DNA from: Eubacteriales bacterium
Lineage (GTDB): Bacteria; Bacillota_A; Clostridia; Christensenellales; Aristaeellaceae
Direction: 5' to 3'
DNA length: 31,469 bases
NCBI GenBank assembly: GCA_029974855.1
Contig: JARKQO010000392.1
Coordinates: forward strand, 1-31,469
The translations under genes and the position numbers were made by a program. Of the stretch, positions 7,978-14,553 are shown piece after piece. Position 1 is the stretch's first letter. Each line of letters starts with the position of its first letter. The notes beneath the pieces are model-generated. The model searched no databases. It was not told the DNA's origin and saw only the letters and a list, made by a program, of their open reading frames with translations.

Positions 7978-9522
7978 CTATACCGCTTGGGACTGGGTTA
8001 ATTGGCTTCCCGCCTCAAACTGCGTAGCCAGCTCCATGATCTTCTCCTGGGTGGCGTGCTGGCCCTCCAAGATCCCTGTGACCCGGCCGTCACACATCAC
8101 CATGATCCGGTCGGACATGCCGATCAATTCGCCCATTTCCGAGCTGATCATGAGAATGCTTTTCCCCTGTTTGGCCAATTCCGCGATAATACAGTATATT
8201 TCATATTTCGCGCCCACGTCAATGCCCCGGGTGGGTTCGTCCAAAATAAACACATCCGGGTCGTTGGCCAGCCAGCGGGAGATCAGCACCTTTTGCTGAT
8301 TGCCGCCGGAGAGGGATTGGATCAGCGTCTTCCCGGAGGGGGTCTTGATGGAAAGCTTCTTTACGTTTTCCTGTACCACGGCGTCGATCTTCTTGCGGTG
8401 GAGCAAGAAGGGCCAGATCACGTACTGATCCAAACTGGCGATGGCCACGTTGTCCTCCACGGACAGAACGCCCATGATGCCGGTGGCCCGGCGGTCCTCG
8501 GTCAGCAGCGCAATGCTCTTTTGGATGGCGTCCCTGGGGCGCTTCACATGGAGCTTGCGGCCCATATATTGCATATCGCCCTCTCTGTGGGCCCGGATGC
8601 CGAAAATGCCCTCCATCAGCTCGGTGCGCTGCGCCCCCACCAGGCCGCCCACTCCCAAAATCTCGCCTTTGCGCAGGGCAAAGCTCACGTTCCGGAAGGA
8701 GCGGGGGTTGATGGAGGTATAGTTGTTCACCTCGAACACCACTTCTCCCGGCGCATTGCTCCGGGAGGGATAGAGGTTGGCCAGCTCCCGGCCCACCATG
8801 TGGGTGATGATTTTATCCGTGGTCAAATCCCTGGCGTCCCAGGTACCGATGTACTTCCCGTCCCGCATGATGGTCACTTCATCGGAAATGCGGAGGATCT
8901 CGTCCATCTTGTGGCTGATGTAGACGATGGCCACGTCCTTGGCCTTCAAATCCTCGATGATGCGGAACAGCGCCTCCACCTCATGGGAGGTGAGGGAGGA
9001 GGTGGGTTCGTCCAGGATGAGCACCTTGCACTCGTTGGAAACCGCCTTGGCGATCTCCACGGACTGCATCTGGGAAACGCTCAAAGACCCCAGCTTTTGG
9101 GCCGGGTCAAAGTTCATGCGCACCTCTTTCAGCACCCGGGCCGTCTCCTCGTGCATCTTCTTGTGATCCACCACGGGGATGAAGCCCAGGAGCCTCTTCA
9201 TGGGATAGCGCCCCACAAAGATGTTCTCCGCCACGCTACGCTCGGGGATGGGCTGGAGCTCCTGGTGCACCATGGCGATGCCCAGCTTCAGCGCTGACAG
9301 CGGGTCCGGGATGTGCACCCGCTCCCCTTCGTAGAGAATTTCCCCCTCGTCCATCTTGTAAATGCCGAACATGCACTTCATCAGGGTGGACTTTCCGGCC
9401 CCGTTTTCCCCCATCAGAGCATGCACGGTTCCCGGCCGCAGTTTGAGCTGGACGTGGTCCAAGGCCTTGACCCCGGGAAAGGACTTGCTCACGCCGTTCA
9501 TCTCTAAGCGATACTCCGACAT
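7978..9522 (-). CDS. mglA: Galactose/glucose-type ABC transporter double ATPase (MglA-like)
   Basis: A 514-residue protein with two fused nucleotide-binding domains, the CUT2 arrangement. Domain 1 has an intact Walker A (GENGAGKST, residues 38-46), the signature-like LSVSQMQ (147-153) and Walker B VLILDEP (167-173). Domain 2 has the family's degenerate Walker A (GGLVGAQRTEL, about 292-302), a canonical LSGGNQQK signature (404-411) and FILDEPTRGID (425-435). Only one site is therefore expected to be fully catalytic. ATG 9522 follows AAGGAGG at good spacing; longer frames upstream would overlap the intercistronic hairpin. Confidence 0.94.
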   Translation of the reverse strand: MSEYRLEMNGVSKSFPGVKALDHVQLKLRPGTVHALMGENGAGKSTLMKCMFGIYKMDEGEILYEGERVHIPDPLSALKLGIAMVHQELQPIPERSVAENIFVGRYPMKRLLGFIPVVDHKKMHEETARVLKEVRMNFDPAQKLGSLSVSQMQSVEIAKAVSNECKVLILDEPTSSLTSHEVEALFRIIEDLKAKDVAIVYISHKMDEILRISDEVTIMRDGKYIGTWDARDLTTDKIITHMVGRELANLYPSRSNAPGEVVFEVNNYTSINPRSFRNVSFALRKGEILGVGGLVGAQRTELMEGIFGIRAHREGDMQYMGRKLHVKRPRDAIQKSIALLTEDRRATGIMGVLSVEDNVAIASLDQYVIWPFLLHRKKIDAVVQENVKKLSIKTPSGKTLIQSLSGGNQQKVLISRWLANDPDVFILDEPTRGIDVGAKYEIYCIIAELAKQGKSILMISSEMGELIGMSDRIMVMCDGRVTGILEGQHATQEKIMELATQFEAGSQLTQSQAV

Positions 9523-9546
9523 AACAGGCCTCCTTGTCACTAAGAA

Positions 9547-9576
9547 GTGGTGCGTGCGCTTTCGCACACGCACCAC
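9547..9576 (-). promoter_or_regulatory. Intercistronic hairpin between binding-protein and ATPase genes
   Basis: Bases 9547-9556 (GTGGTGCGTG) pair with 9567-9576 around a 10-nt loop that can pair further. It sits between the stop of the binding-protein gene and the RBS of the ATPase gene and has no T-tract. The position matches the mRNA-stabilising or attenuating hairpins that let binding proteins be made in excess over the membrane subunits, as known for malE-malF. Confidence 0.55.
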
Positions 9577-9600
9577 CATTATACCATACTTTTCCAGGAA

Positions 9601-10539
9601 TTACTTCACCATCACGTAGTCCACGGTGTAGTTCTTCTCGGGGATGGCGCCGCCGGCCACTTCGATGGCCACGTCGGCGGCCTTGTGGGACTGGCCAATG
9701 TGGTCGTTGAGCACGGTGCCGGTCATTTCGCCAGCGTGCACCAGTTCAACCACTTCGTCCAGAGCGTCCACGCCCACCAGGTAGATGTCCTTGCCAACCA
9801 CGCGGCCGGCAGCCTTGATGGACTGCAGAGCGCCCAGGGCCATGCCATCGTTGTTGCAGAAGATCACGTCGATCTGATCGCCGAACTGCGCCAGAGCGGT
9901 GGCGGCCAGCTCCTGGCCCTTTTCCTGGGCCCAGTCGCCCCGCTGCTCAAACAGCTTGTTGACCTTGATGCCGGCGTCGGTCAGGGCCTTGATGGAGAAC
10001 TCGGTGCGGTACTGCGCGTCCACGTTCTCGGGATCGCCCATGATCATCACGTAATCCACAACGCCGTCGCCCTTGAAGTCGCCCTTGTTCTCGGTGTCCA
10101 GGATCAGGTTGCCCTGCATGGTGCCGCTCTGCCGGGCATCAGCGCCCACGTAGCAGATCTTGTCCCAAGCCTGCATGTCCTCGGCGGAGGGCTCGCGGTT
10201 GATGTACACCACGGGGATGTCCGCAGCCTTGGCCAGATCGGTGATGGCGTTGGCAGAGGTGGACTGCACCAGGTTCACGATCAGAACATCCACGCCCTCG
10301 GCGATGAAAGCGTTGACCTGGTTGGTCTGCTCGTTCTGGTCGCCCTTGCCGTCCACGACGGTGACGACGCAGCCCTTTTCTTCCAGGTACTTCTGCAGCT
10401 CGGTGCGGTAGAGGGTCATGAAGTTGTCGTCATACTTGTAGATGCAAACGCCAACCTTGAGGGGCGCTTCGGCAACCGCCAATTGAACCATGCCCAGGGC
10501 CATGATGGCCACCAGAACGAGAGCCAGTAACTTTTTCAT
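9601..10539 (-). CDS. mglB: D-galactose/D-glucose-type periplasmic binding protein (MglB-like)
   Basis: A 312-residue binding protein with a cleavable signal peptide (residues 1-23, ending AVA) and no lipobox. The mature part begins LKVGVCIYKYDDNFM, and a galactose-binding-protein pattern follows: VDVLIVN, PVVYINREP, CYVGADARQSG, a calcium-loop-like DFKGDGVVD, CNNDGMALGAL, GVDALDE and GTVLNDHIGQ. These match E. coli MglB blocks, so hexose binding is likely. ATG 10539 follows GAAGGAG. It is the first gene of the mgl operon and has a paralogue at 18892-19881. Confidence 0.93.
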   Translation of the reverse strand: MKKLLALVLVAIMALGMVQLAVAEAPLKVGVCIYKYDDNFMTLYRTELQKYLEEKGCVVTVVDGKGDQNEQTNQVNAFIAEGVDVLIVNLVQSTSANAITDLAKAADIPVVYINREPSAEDMQAWDKICYVGADARQSGTMQGNLILDTENKGDFKGDGVVDYVMIMGDPENVDAQYRTEFSIKALTDAGIKVNKLFEQRGDWAQEKGQELAATALAQFGDQIDVIFCNNDGMALGALQSIKAAGRVVGKDIYLVGVDALDEVVELVHAGEMTGTVLNDHIGQSHKAADVAIEVAGGAIPEKNYTVDYVMVK

Positions 10540-10595
10540 GGTATCCACTCCTTCTGTTTTTTCGGGACGGGACAAGCCTGTCCGTCGCTTGTTCT

Positions 10596-10601
10596 ATTAT
10601 A
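10596..10601 (-). promoter_or_regulatory. -10 box of the mgl operon promoter
   Basis: TATAAT on the minus strand, about 57 bp before the mglB-like start. The sequence 17 bp further upstream (about ATTCTT) is a poor -35, which suggests that an activator is needed. The direct repeat at 10627-10657 lies where such an activator would bind. Confidence 0.55.
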
Positions 10602-10626
10602 GCCTCTTGCCAAAAAATAAGAATAT

Positions 10627-10657
10627 AAAATCCTCTGTAAATATGTGAAAATCCTCT
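10627..10657 (-). promoter_or_regulatory. 21-bp-spaced direct repeat upstream of mgl promoter (putative activator site)
   Basis: The decamer AAAATCCTCT occurs at 10627-10636 and again at 10648-10657 (AGAGGATTTT on the minus strand). The two are exactly 21 bp apart, or two helical turns. Relative to the start predicted from the TATAAT box, the copies lie at about -38 to -47 and -59 to -68. AraC-type regulators, including YesN-like response regulators, bind such tandem repeats next to the -35 region. The response regulator encoded at 14554 is the obvious candidate. Confidence 0.6.
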
Positions 10658-10706
10658 ACAGGTGGAAACGCAGGGAGAAGAAGCCTGACGGGAAGGCGCG
10701 TTTCCC

Positions 10707-10735
10707 TTTACCGCCGGCCCAGTACCTGGTATACT
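10707..10735 (+). promoter_or_regulatory. Promoter TTTACC-17-TATACT
   Basis: TTTACC (10707-10712) and TATACT (10730-10735) are 17 bp apart, 45 bp upstream of the ATG at 10781. The surrounding bases closely resemble the promoter at 13777-13805. Confidence 0.55.
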
Positions 10736-10780
10736 GTGCGTGAAGGCAAGCGGGGAGTTTTCATGCGGGAGGTTTGTATA

Positions 10781-11137
10781 ATGGAGGGCGGGTATGAAAT
10801 GAGCGGCGGCGTGAGCTGCGCCGTAGATTTGTTTTATTCCAACCAGGACCCGCTGCTGGCGGGCCAGGGCCTATCCCAGCGGATGATCGGGGAGCTCGGC
10901 CTGGGAATGACCGGGGTTTTCGCCGTGGCGGCCTACGTGGAGCGCGACGCGCCCCATGCGCTGTCCGCCCAGCAGTCCTTTAGCCTGAACTTCGACTTGG
11001 AGTTTGACCACCAGGGGCTTCGCGCCTTTCTGGAGGAATGCTTTCCGGATGTGCTGGCCCAGGAACGGGGGCAGAAGCTACTGGCCCATGTTCAGCCCGG
11101 CAGGCGGTACACCGTGCGGACCTTTGATATGTCCTGA
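10781..11137 (+). CDS. Conserved-looking protein of unknown function
   Basis: I do not recognise a family. From ATG 10781 it has 118 residues, is soluble and acidic, and has no signal peptide or membrane segment. Its start is uncertain. GGGAGG lies 8 bp before ATG 10781, but ATG 10763 with GGGGAG 5 bp upstream is also possible. The in-frame GTG at 10736 falls before the expected transcription start. Codon use is GC-rich and host-like, with strong third-position GC, which supports real coding. It has its own promoter, divergent from mgl. Confidence 0.6.
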   Translation: MEGGYEMSGGVSCAVDLFYSNQDPLLAGQGLSQRMIGELGLGMTGVFAVAAYVERDAPHALSAQQSFSLNFDLEFDHQGLRAFLEECFPDVLAQERGQKLLAHVQPGRRYTVRTFDMS

Positions 11138-11170
11138 ACTAATGAAGCGGGAATTCGGCAAGGAAGCATC

Positions 11171-11623
11171 ATGAAAATTCAAGGCATCAGCCATCTTACG
11201 CTGATTGTACAGGATCTGGAAAAAACCACGTTGCTTTTTGAGAAGATTTTTTCAGCTGAAATGATTTACGATAGCGCGGAGCATTCCTTTTCACTGTCAC
11301 GGGAAAGGTTCTTCCGGATCGGGGGCTTGTGGATCGTAGCCATGCAAGGGAAGGCATTGCCGGAAAAGACATACAACCATATCGCTTTTCAGATAGCCGA
11401 ATGTGATTTTGACGCATACAAAGCACGGATTCAGGATTCAGGAGTGGAAATGCCAAAGCCCAGAAGCAGAATAGAGGGCGAAGGGCGCTCCCTGTATTTT
11501 TATGATTGGGATAATCATTTGTTTGAATTGCATACGGGAACATTGGCGGAGCGATTAAAGGCGTATGCCGCCGAAAGGCCGCCGGAGCCATGGGCAAATA
11601 CGGATCATAAGGATCTACGATGA
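11171..11623 (+). CDS. fosX: Fosfomycin resistance hydrolase FosX
   Basis: A 150-residue VOC-fold metalloenzyme very similar to Listeria FosX, which adds water to fosfomycin's epoxide. Shared blocks are ISHLTLIVQDLEKTT, SLSRERFF, TYNHIAFQI and LYFYDWDNHLFELHTGTL. The metal ligands are H8, H70 and E119. E45 in SLSRE aligns with the FosX general base (E44 in Listeria), which favours the hydrolase over the thiol-transferase FosA/FosB types. Listeria FosX has about 133 residues; the extra C-terminal tail here may be incidental. GGAAG lies 7 bp before the ATG. The gene is less GC-rich than the core genes, which suggests acquisition. Confidence 0.92.
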   Translation: MKIQGISHLTLIVQDLEKTTLLFEKIFSAEMIYDSAEHSFSLSRERFFRIGGLWIVAMQGKALPEKTYNHIAFQIAECDFDAYKARIQDSGVEMPKPRSRIEGEGRSLYFYDWDNHLFELHTGTLAERLKAYAAERPPEPWANTDHKDLR

Positions 11624-11767
11624 ATTTACGGGGATGGATCATGGGAAGGCAATCCGCCTGGACAGCGTTGCTTGCCGGAATAGTGATGTCCGCCGGGCCG
11701 GAGGGAGCAAGCATAACACAAAAGAGTGATAACCCGGAATTTTCTATAGGAAAGGTGAGGACGGAAG

Positions 11768-12193
11768 ATGGCGATCATCACCCCCAATTTCAACTTTGCC
11801 GGGCAGTGTGAAGAAGCGATCAGGCTATATCAAAAAGCTTTCGGCGCAAAGGTCGGCTGCCTGCTGCGGTATTCCGACGCAAACCCAGCCGACTGGGACA
11901 GGCAGCTAACGCCCCAGCAAAAAAACTATATCTACCATGCGGAGCTTTTCATCAACGGGCAGAGAATCATGATGTGCGATAACCTGGACGTTGCGTTCAG
12001 GAAAAGCACGGCCTTATCGCTGACCATCACCTTTGACACAAAGGAGGAGGTGCGGCAGGCGTATGAGGTCCTGGGGGAAGGCAGCGAAACGATCTATCCG
12101 ATGCACAGTACGACCTATAGCTCTTGCATCGTGGCCTTGGTGGACAAATACGGCTTCCGGTGGGGACTGATGACTGAGCAGACAGAGCGGTAA
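11768..12193 (+). CDS. PhnB-like VOC family protein
   Basis: A 141-residue member of the vicinal-oxygen-chelate superfamily of the PhnB/DUF1338-unrelated 'glyoxalase-like' type. Features seen are PNFNFAGQCEEAIRLYQKAFGA at the start, YHAELFINGQRIMMCDN in the middle, LSLTITFDTKEEVRQAYEVL, and YGFRWGLMTE at the end. The reaction is unknown; relatives bind small molecules or metals. It follows FosX in the same direction with a 144-bp gap in which only an unconvincing short frame is seen. The RBS is GAGGACGGAAG before the ATG. Confidence 0.85.
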   Translation: MAIITPNFNFAGQCEEAIRLYQKAFGAKVGCLLRYSDANPADWDRQLTPQQKNYIYHAELFINGQRIMMCDNLDVAFRKSTALSLTITFDTKEEVRQAYEVLGEGSETIYPMHSTTYSSCIVALVDKYGFRWGLMTEQTER

Positions 12194-12263
12194 AGAGGAA
12201 AGGTCGAAGATTTTTTCAAGTCCCCGGCAATCTATGTTTGGCTGCTTTGATAGGAGACTACAG

Positions 12264-12746
12264 ATGGAAGTCAGAATTGAATTGGCATATGACCAGCCCC
12301 AGGAGGTCCTTCGCTTGTTTGCTGAATATACGGACAGCATTGTCGCTAAAGGCCCCGAAGTCGCAAAGTGCCTTGATTCTCAGCACTATGACGACGAGGT
12401 GAGGGATTTGGGCGAAAAGTATGGTCTGCCAAATGGCCGGCTTTACCTTGCTTATCTGAATAGCGATATCGCGGGATGCATCGCTTTAAGGCAGTTGGAC
12501 GCTGATTGCTGTGAAATGAAGCGTTTATATGTGAGGCCTGAATACCGGGGAAAACAGGTGGGGAGAATTTTGGTTGAACAAGTCATTGCGGATGCCAAAC
12601 AGATTGGATATCAGCATATCCGTTTGGACACGTTTCCTTTTATGGATAGCGCCATTCGGATGTATGGCCAGTATGGGTTTTATGAAATTGCGTGTTATAA
12701 CGGTAATCCCGCTTCTACAGCGGTGTTTATGCAAAAGGATTTGTGA
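12264..12746 (+). CDS. GNAT family N-acetyltransferase
   Basis: A 160-residue single-domain acetyltransferase. Motif A reads CEMKRLYVRPEYRGKQVGRILVEQVI, with R-G-K-Q-V-G as the acetyl-CoA loop. It is followed by GYQHIRLDT and YGQYGFYEI, the C-terminal motif of GNATs. The ATG at 12264 lies 6 bp after AGGAGA, better than an upstream in-frame ATG at 12234. The substrate is unknown. It sits with FosX and a VOC protein in a lower-GC stretch that looks like a small detoxification group. Confidence 0.87.
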   Translation: MEVRIELAYDQPQEVLRLFAEYTDSIVAKGPEVAKCLDSQHYDDEVRDLGEKYGLPNGRLYLAYLNSDIAGCIALRQLDADCCEMKRLYVRPEYRGKQVGRILVEQVIADAKQIGYQHIRLDTFPFMDSAIRMYGQYGFYEIACYNGNPASTAVFMQKDL

Positions 12747-12776
12747 TCCATGAATCTTCCTTGTGCTGGTGAGAAT

Positions 12777-12845
12777 ATGCATAAGGCGCTTGTGGTTTAC
12801 TACTCCTGTTCCGGGGTTACGAGGAGCCTGGTTGAAGAAAATCGG
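12777..12845 (+). pseudogene. Truncated flavodoxin N-terminus
   Basis: From ATG 12777 the frame encodes HKALVVYYSCSGVTRSL, the first beta-strand and FMN-phosphate loop typical of flavodoxins (V-Y-x-S-x-S-G-x-T). After about 20 residues the similarity ends and the frame runs into low-complexity proline/alanine-rich sequence until 13019. A full flavodoxin has about 150 residues, so this is a broken remnant. The stretch 12845-13010 holds no convincing gene on the plus strand. Confidence 0.6.
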
Positions 12846-13015
12846 CATGCGCGGCTGAAAACCACCCATCCGGCAATGGGCCGTCCAACTTCCGCCTTTG
12901 CGCCCGAAGCATGGCGATCCGCTCCCCCGGCATGTCCTCCTCCCCCAATATCCGTGGCTTTGGACGCCTCCTCTTGTCTGCTGGCATCCAAAACGGTTGA
13001 AAAGGGGGCGCGCCC

Positions 13016-13750
13016 ATGAAGAAAAGAAGTAAAAGGATACGCATCCTTGTGACCGGGGCTGCCGCTTGCGTGACCGGCCTGGTGTGTATAGGCCTTCTTT
13101 TTCATTTGGGCGTTGTACAATGCAACAATCCGTCAAGGGACAGATACCCTGTCCGGGGGATCGACGTATCTGAATACCAAGGCAAAATTGACTGGGAGCT
13201 GCTTTCCTCCCAGGATATCGAATTTGCGTTCATCAAGGCAACGGAGGGAAGCCACCATATTGACCCCCGCTTTGCGTACAACTGGGAGCAAGCCGCCAGG
13301 ACCGGGCTCCGCGTCGGAGCATATCACTTTTTCAGCTTTGACAGCCCTGGCCGGACCCAGGCGGACAACTTCCTATCCGCCGTACCCAAGGCGGAGGGCA
13401 TGCTACCGCCCGTTGTGGACATGGAGCCCTATGGGGCGTACAAACGCACCCCCAAGCCGGCGGAGGAGGTCCTGCCGGAGCTGGATGCTATGGTTCATAG
13501 GCTGGAAAAGGAGTACGGCGTGAAGCCGATCCTCTATGCCACCCAGGCGGCCTATGACCTGTACCTTGCCGGCGGATACGGCGAGTATCCGCTGTGGATT
13601 CGCAGCGTGTTTGCTTCCCCGCCCATGGAGGGCTGGACCTTTTGGCAATACTCGGACCGGGTTGTTCTCCCCGGATACGGCGGCCCGGAACGGTTTATCG
13701 ACATGAATGTGTTTCGGGGAACCATGGAGGAGTTTGAGGACGCCTTTTGA
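13016..13750 (+). CDS. Membrane-anchored GH25 lysozyme (N-acetylmuramidase)
   Basis: A 244-residue protein with a basic N-terminus and one membrane helix or uncleaved signal at residues 9-33, then a glycoside hydrolase family 25 domain. Diagnostic motifs are VRGIDVSEYQGKIDW (D50), FAFIKATEGSHHIDPRF, VGAYHFFSF and PPVVDMEPYG, with the catalytic D135/E137 pair, and finally WTFWQYSD. It cleaves the MurNAc-GlcNAc bond of peptidoglycan outside the membrane. Possible roles are wall turnover or competition. No phage genes are adjacent. A weak start context (GGGGGCGCGCCC before ATG) leaves some start uncertainty. Confidence 0.92.
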   Translation: MKKRSKRIRILVTGAAACVTGLVCIGLLFHLGVVQCNNPSRDRYPVRGIDVSEYQGKIDWELLSSQDIEFAFIKATEGSHHIDPRFAYNWEQAARTGLRVGAYHFFSFDSPGRTQADNFLSAVPKAEGMLPPVVDMEPYGAYKRTPKPAEEVLPELDAMVHRLEKEYGVKPILYATQAAYDLYLAGGYGEYPLWIRSVFASPPMEGWTFWQYSDRVVLPGYGGPERFIDMNVFRGTMEEFEDAF

Positions 13751-13776
13751 GAAACCTCTTGGGCGGCGCGCTTGCC

Positions 13777-13805
13777 TTTACCGTGGGCCACAGGCCTGAT
13801 ATACT
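13777..13805 (+). promoter_or_regulatory. Promoter TTTACC-17-TATACT
   Basis: TTTACC (13777-13782), 17-bp spacer, TATACT (13800-13805), 65 bp before the lipoprotein start. It shares extra bases with the promoter at 10707-10735 (CCTTTACCG before and GTxCG after the boxes). Confidence 0.55.
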
Positions 13806-13869
13806 GTACGCAAGGGAAACGGCAATCCGCTCATAGGATCCATGTCTACGAATGGGGGCTGAACCAGCC

Positions 13870-14358
13870 ATGAAAAAACCGCTTGCCGCCGCTTTGATGT
13901 TACCCCTTTGCATGATTTTGCTGTCGGCATGCTCCCCTTTGATGGCATGGGGCATCTCTTATGAGAAAGACATTGGGCAAATCATTGGCATTACACTTCC
14001 TGATTTTGAGGATAAGAAATACGTCGATGACCGTGGCTGGTTTGCGGATGGGACAACAACGGCCCTCTATCGGTTTGACGACGAAAACGCAAAATTGGTA
14101 AAGGATCAGATCTCCCGGGGAGAACCGTGGCATGCGCTCCCGCTGCCCGAACAGGATGGCATCCGCTATGGACATGAGCTTGCCCGGGAAGCGGGGATAC
14201 CGGATACAGAGAACGGATACTGGTATTTTTCTGATGATAGCCCCGGAGCGGGCACCTATGATGATGCGGGCATATTGTACGGACCTCCGATCAATTTTGT
14301 TCTTGCAATTTTTGATTCGGATACAAACACGCTGTATTATTATGAATATGATTCCTAA
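13870..14358 (+). CDS. Small lipoprotein of unknown function
   Basis: A 162-residue protein with a lipoprotein signal: MKKPLAAALMLPLCMILLSAC, lipobox LLSAC, lipidated cysteine at residue 21. The mature part is acidic with many aromatic residues, and no family is recognised. It contains YVDDRGWFADGTTTALYRFDDENA, suggestive of a small extracytoplasmic beta-domain. ATG 13870 is chosen over 13852 because the signal peptide starts there. The GC content is lower than in the flanking operons. It is expected on the outer face of the cytoplasmic membrane. Confidence 0.75.
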   Translation: MKKPLAAALMLPLCMILLSACSPLMAWGISYEKDIGQIIGITLPDFEDKKYVDDRGWFADGTTTALYRFDDENAKLVKDQISRGEPWHALPLPEQDGIRYGHELAREAGIPDTENGYWYFSDDSPGAGTYDDAGILYGPPINFVLAIFDSDTNTLYYYEYDS

Positions 14359-14450
14359 CGGCAATATCCCTATGCATCCCTCGCCCAAGCCCCGCCACCA
14401 GCGAGCCTTCTTTCATCCATCTCCAAGGGGAGCGCGGCCAAAGGTGGGTC

Positions 14451-14492
14451 CAGGGCATAGCCCTGGTGGGAGTCCAGGGGGCAAAGCCCCCT
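14451..14492. repeat. Palindromic intergenic repeat pair
   Basis: Two hairpins in tandem, CCAGGGC/GCCCTGG and CCAGGGGGC/GCCCCCTGG, preceded by AAAGGTGGGTC. The same lead-in and palindrome style occurs at 592-648. They lie directly upstream of the response-regulator promoter and may end upstream transcription or be a dispersed repeat. Confidence 0.55.
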
Positions 14493-14494
14493 GG

Positions 14495-14522
14495 TTGACA
14501 CCGGGGCCAAAAACGCTACAAT
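14495..14522 (+). promoter_or_regulatory. Promoter TTGACA-16-TACAAT for the sensory operon
   Basis: A perfect TTGACA (14495-14500) and TACAAT (14517-14522) with a 16-bp spacer, 32 bp upstream of the response regulator start. This strong promoter suggests constitutive basal expression of the signalling genes. Confidence 0.75.
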
Positions 14523-14553
14523 GAAAGGGCGAAAAAAGGCGAGGTGAGGGGCC

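Noticed and set aside
11620..11811. 63-codon frame between fosX and the PhnB-like gene
   Set aside because: It overlaps both neighbours, has no RBS, and the sequence looks random.
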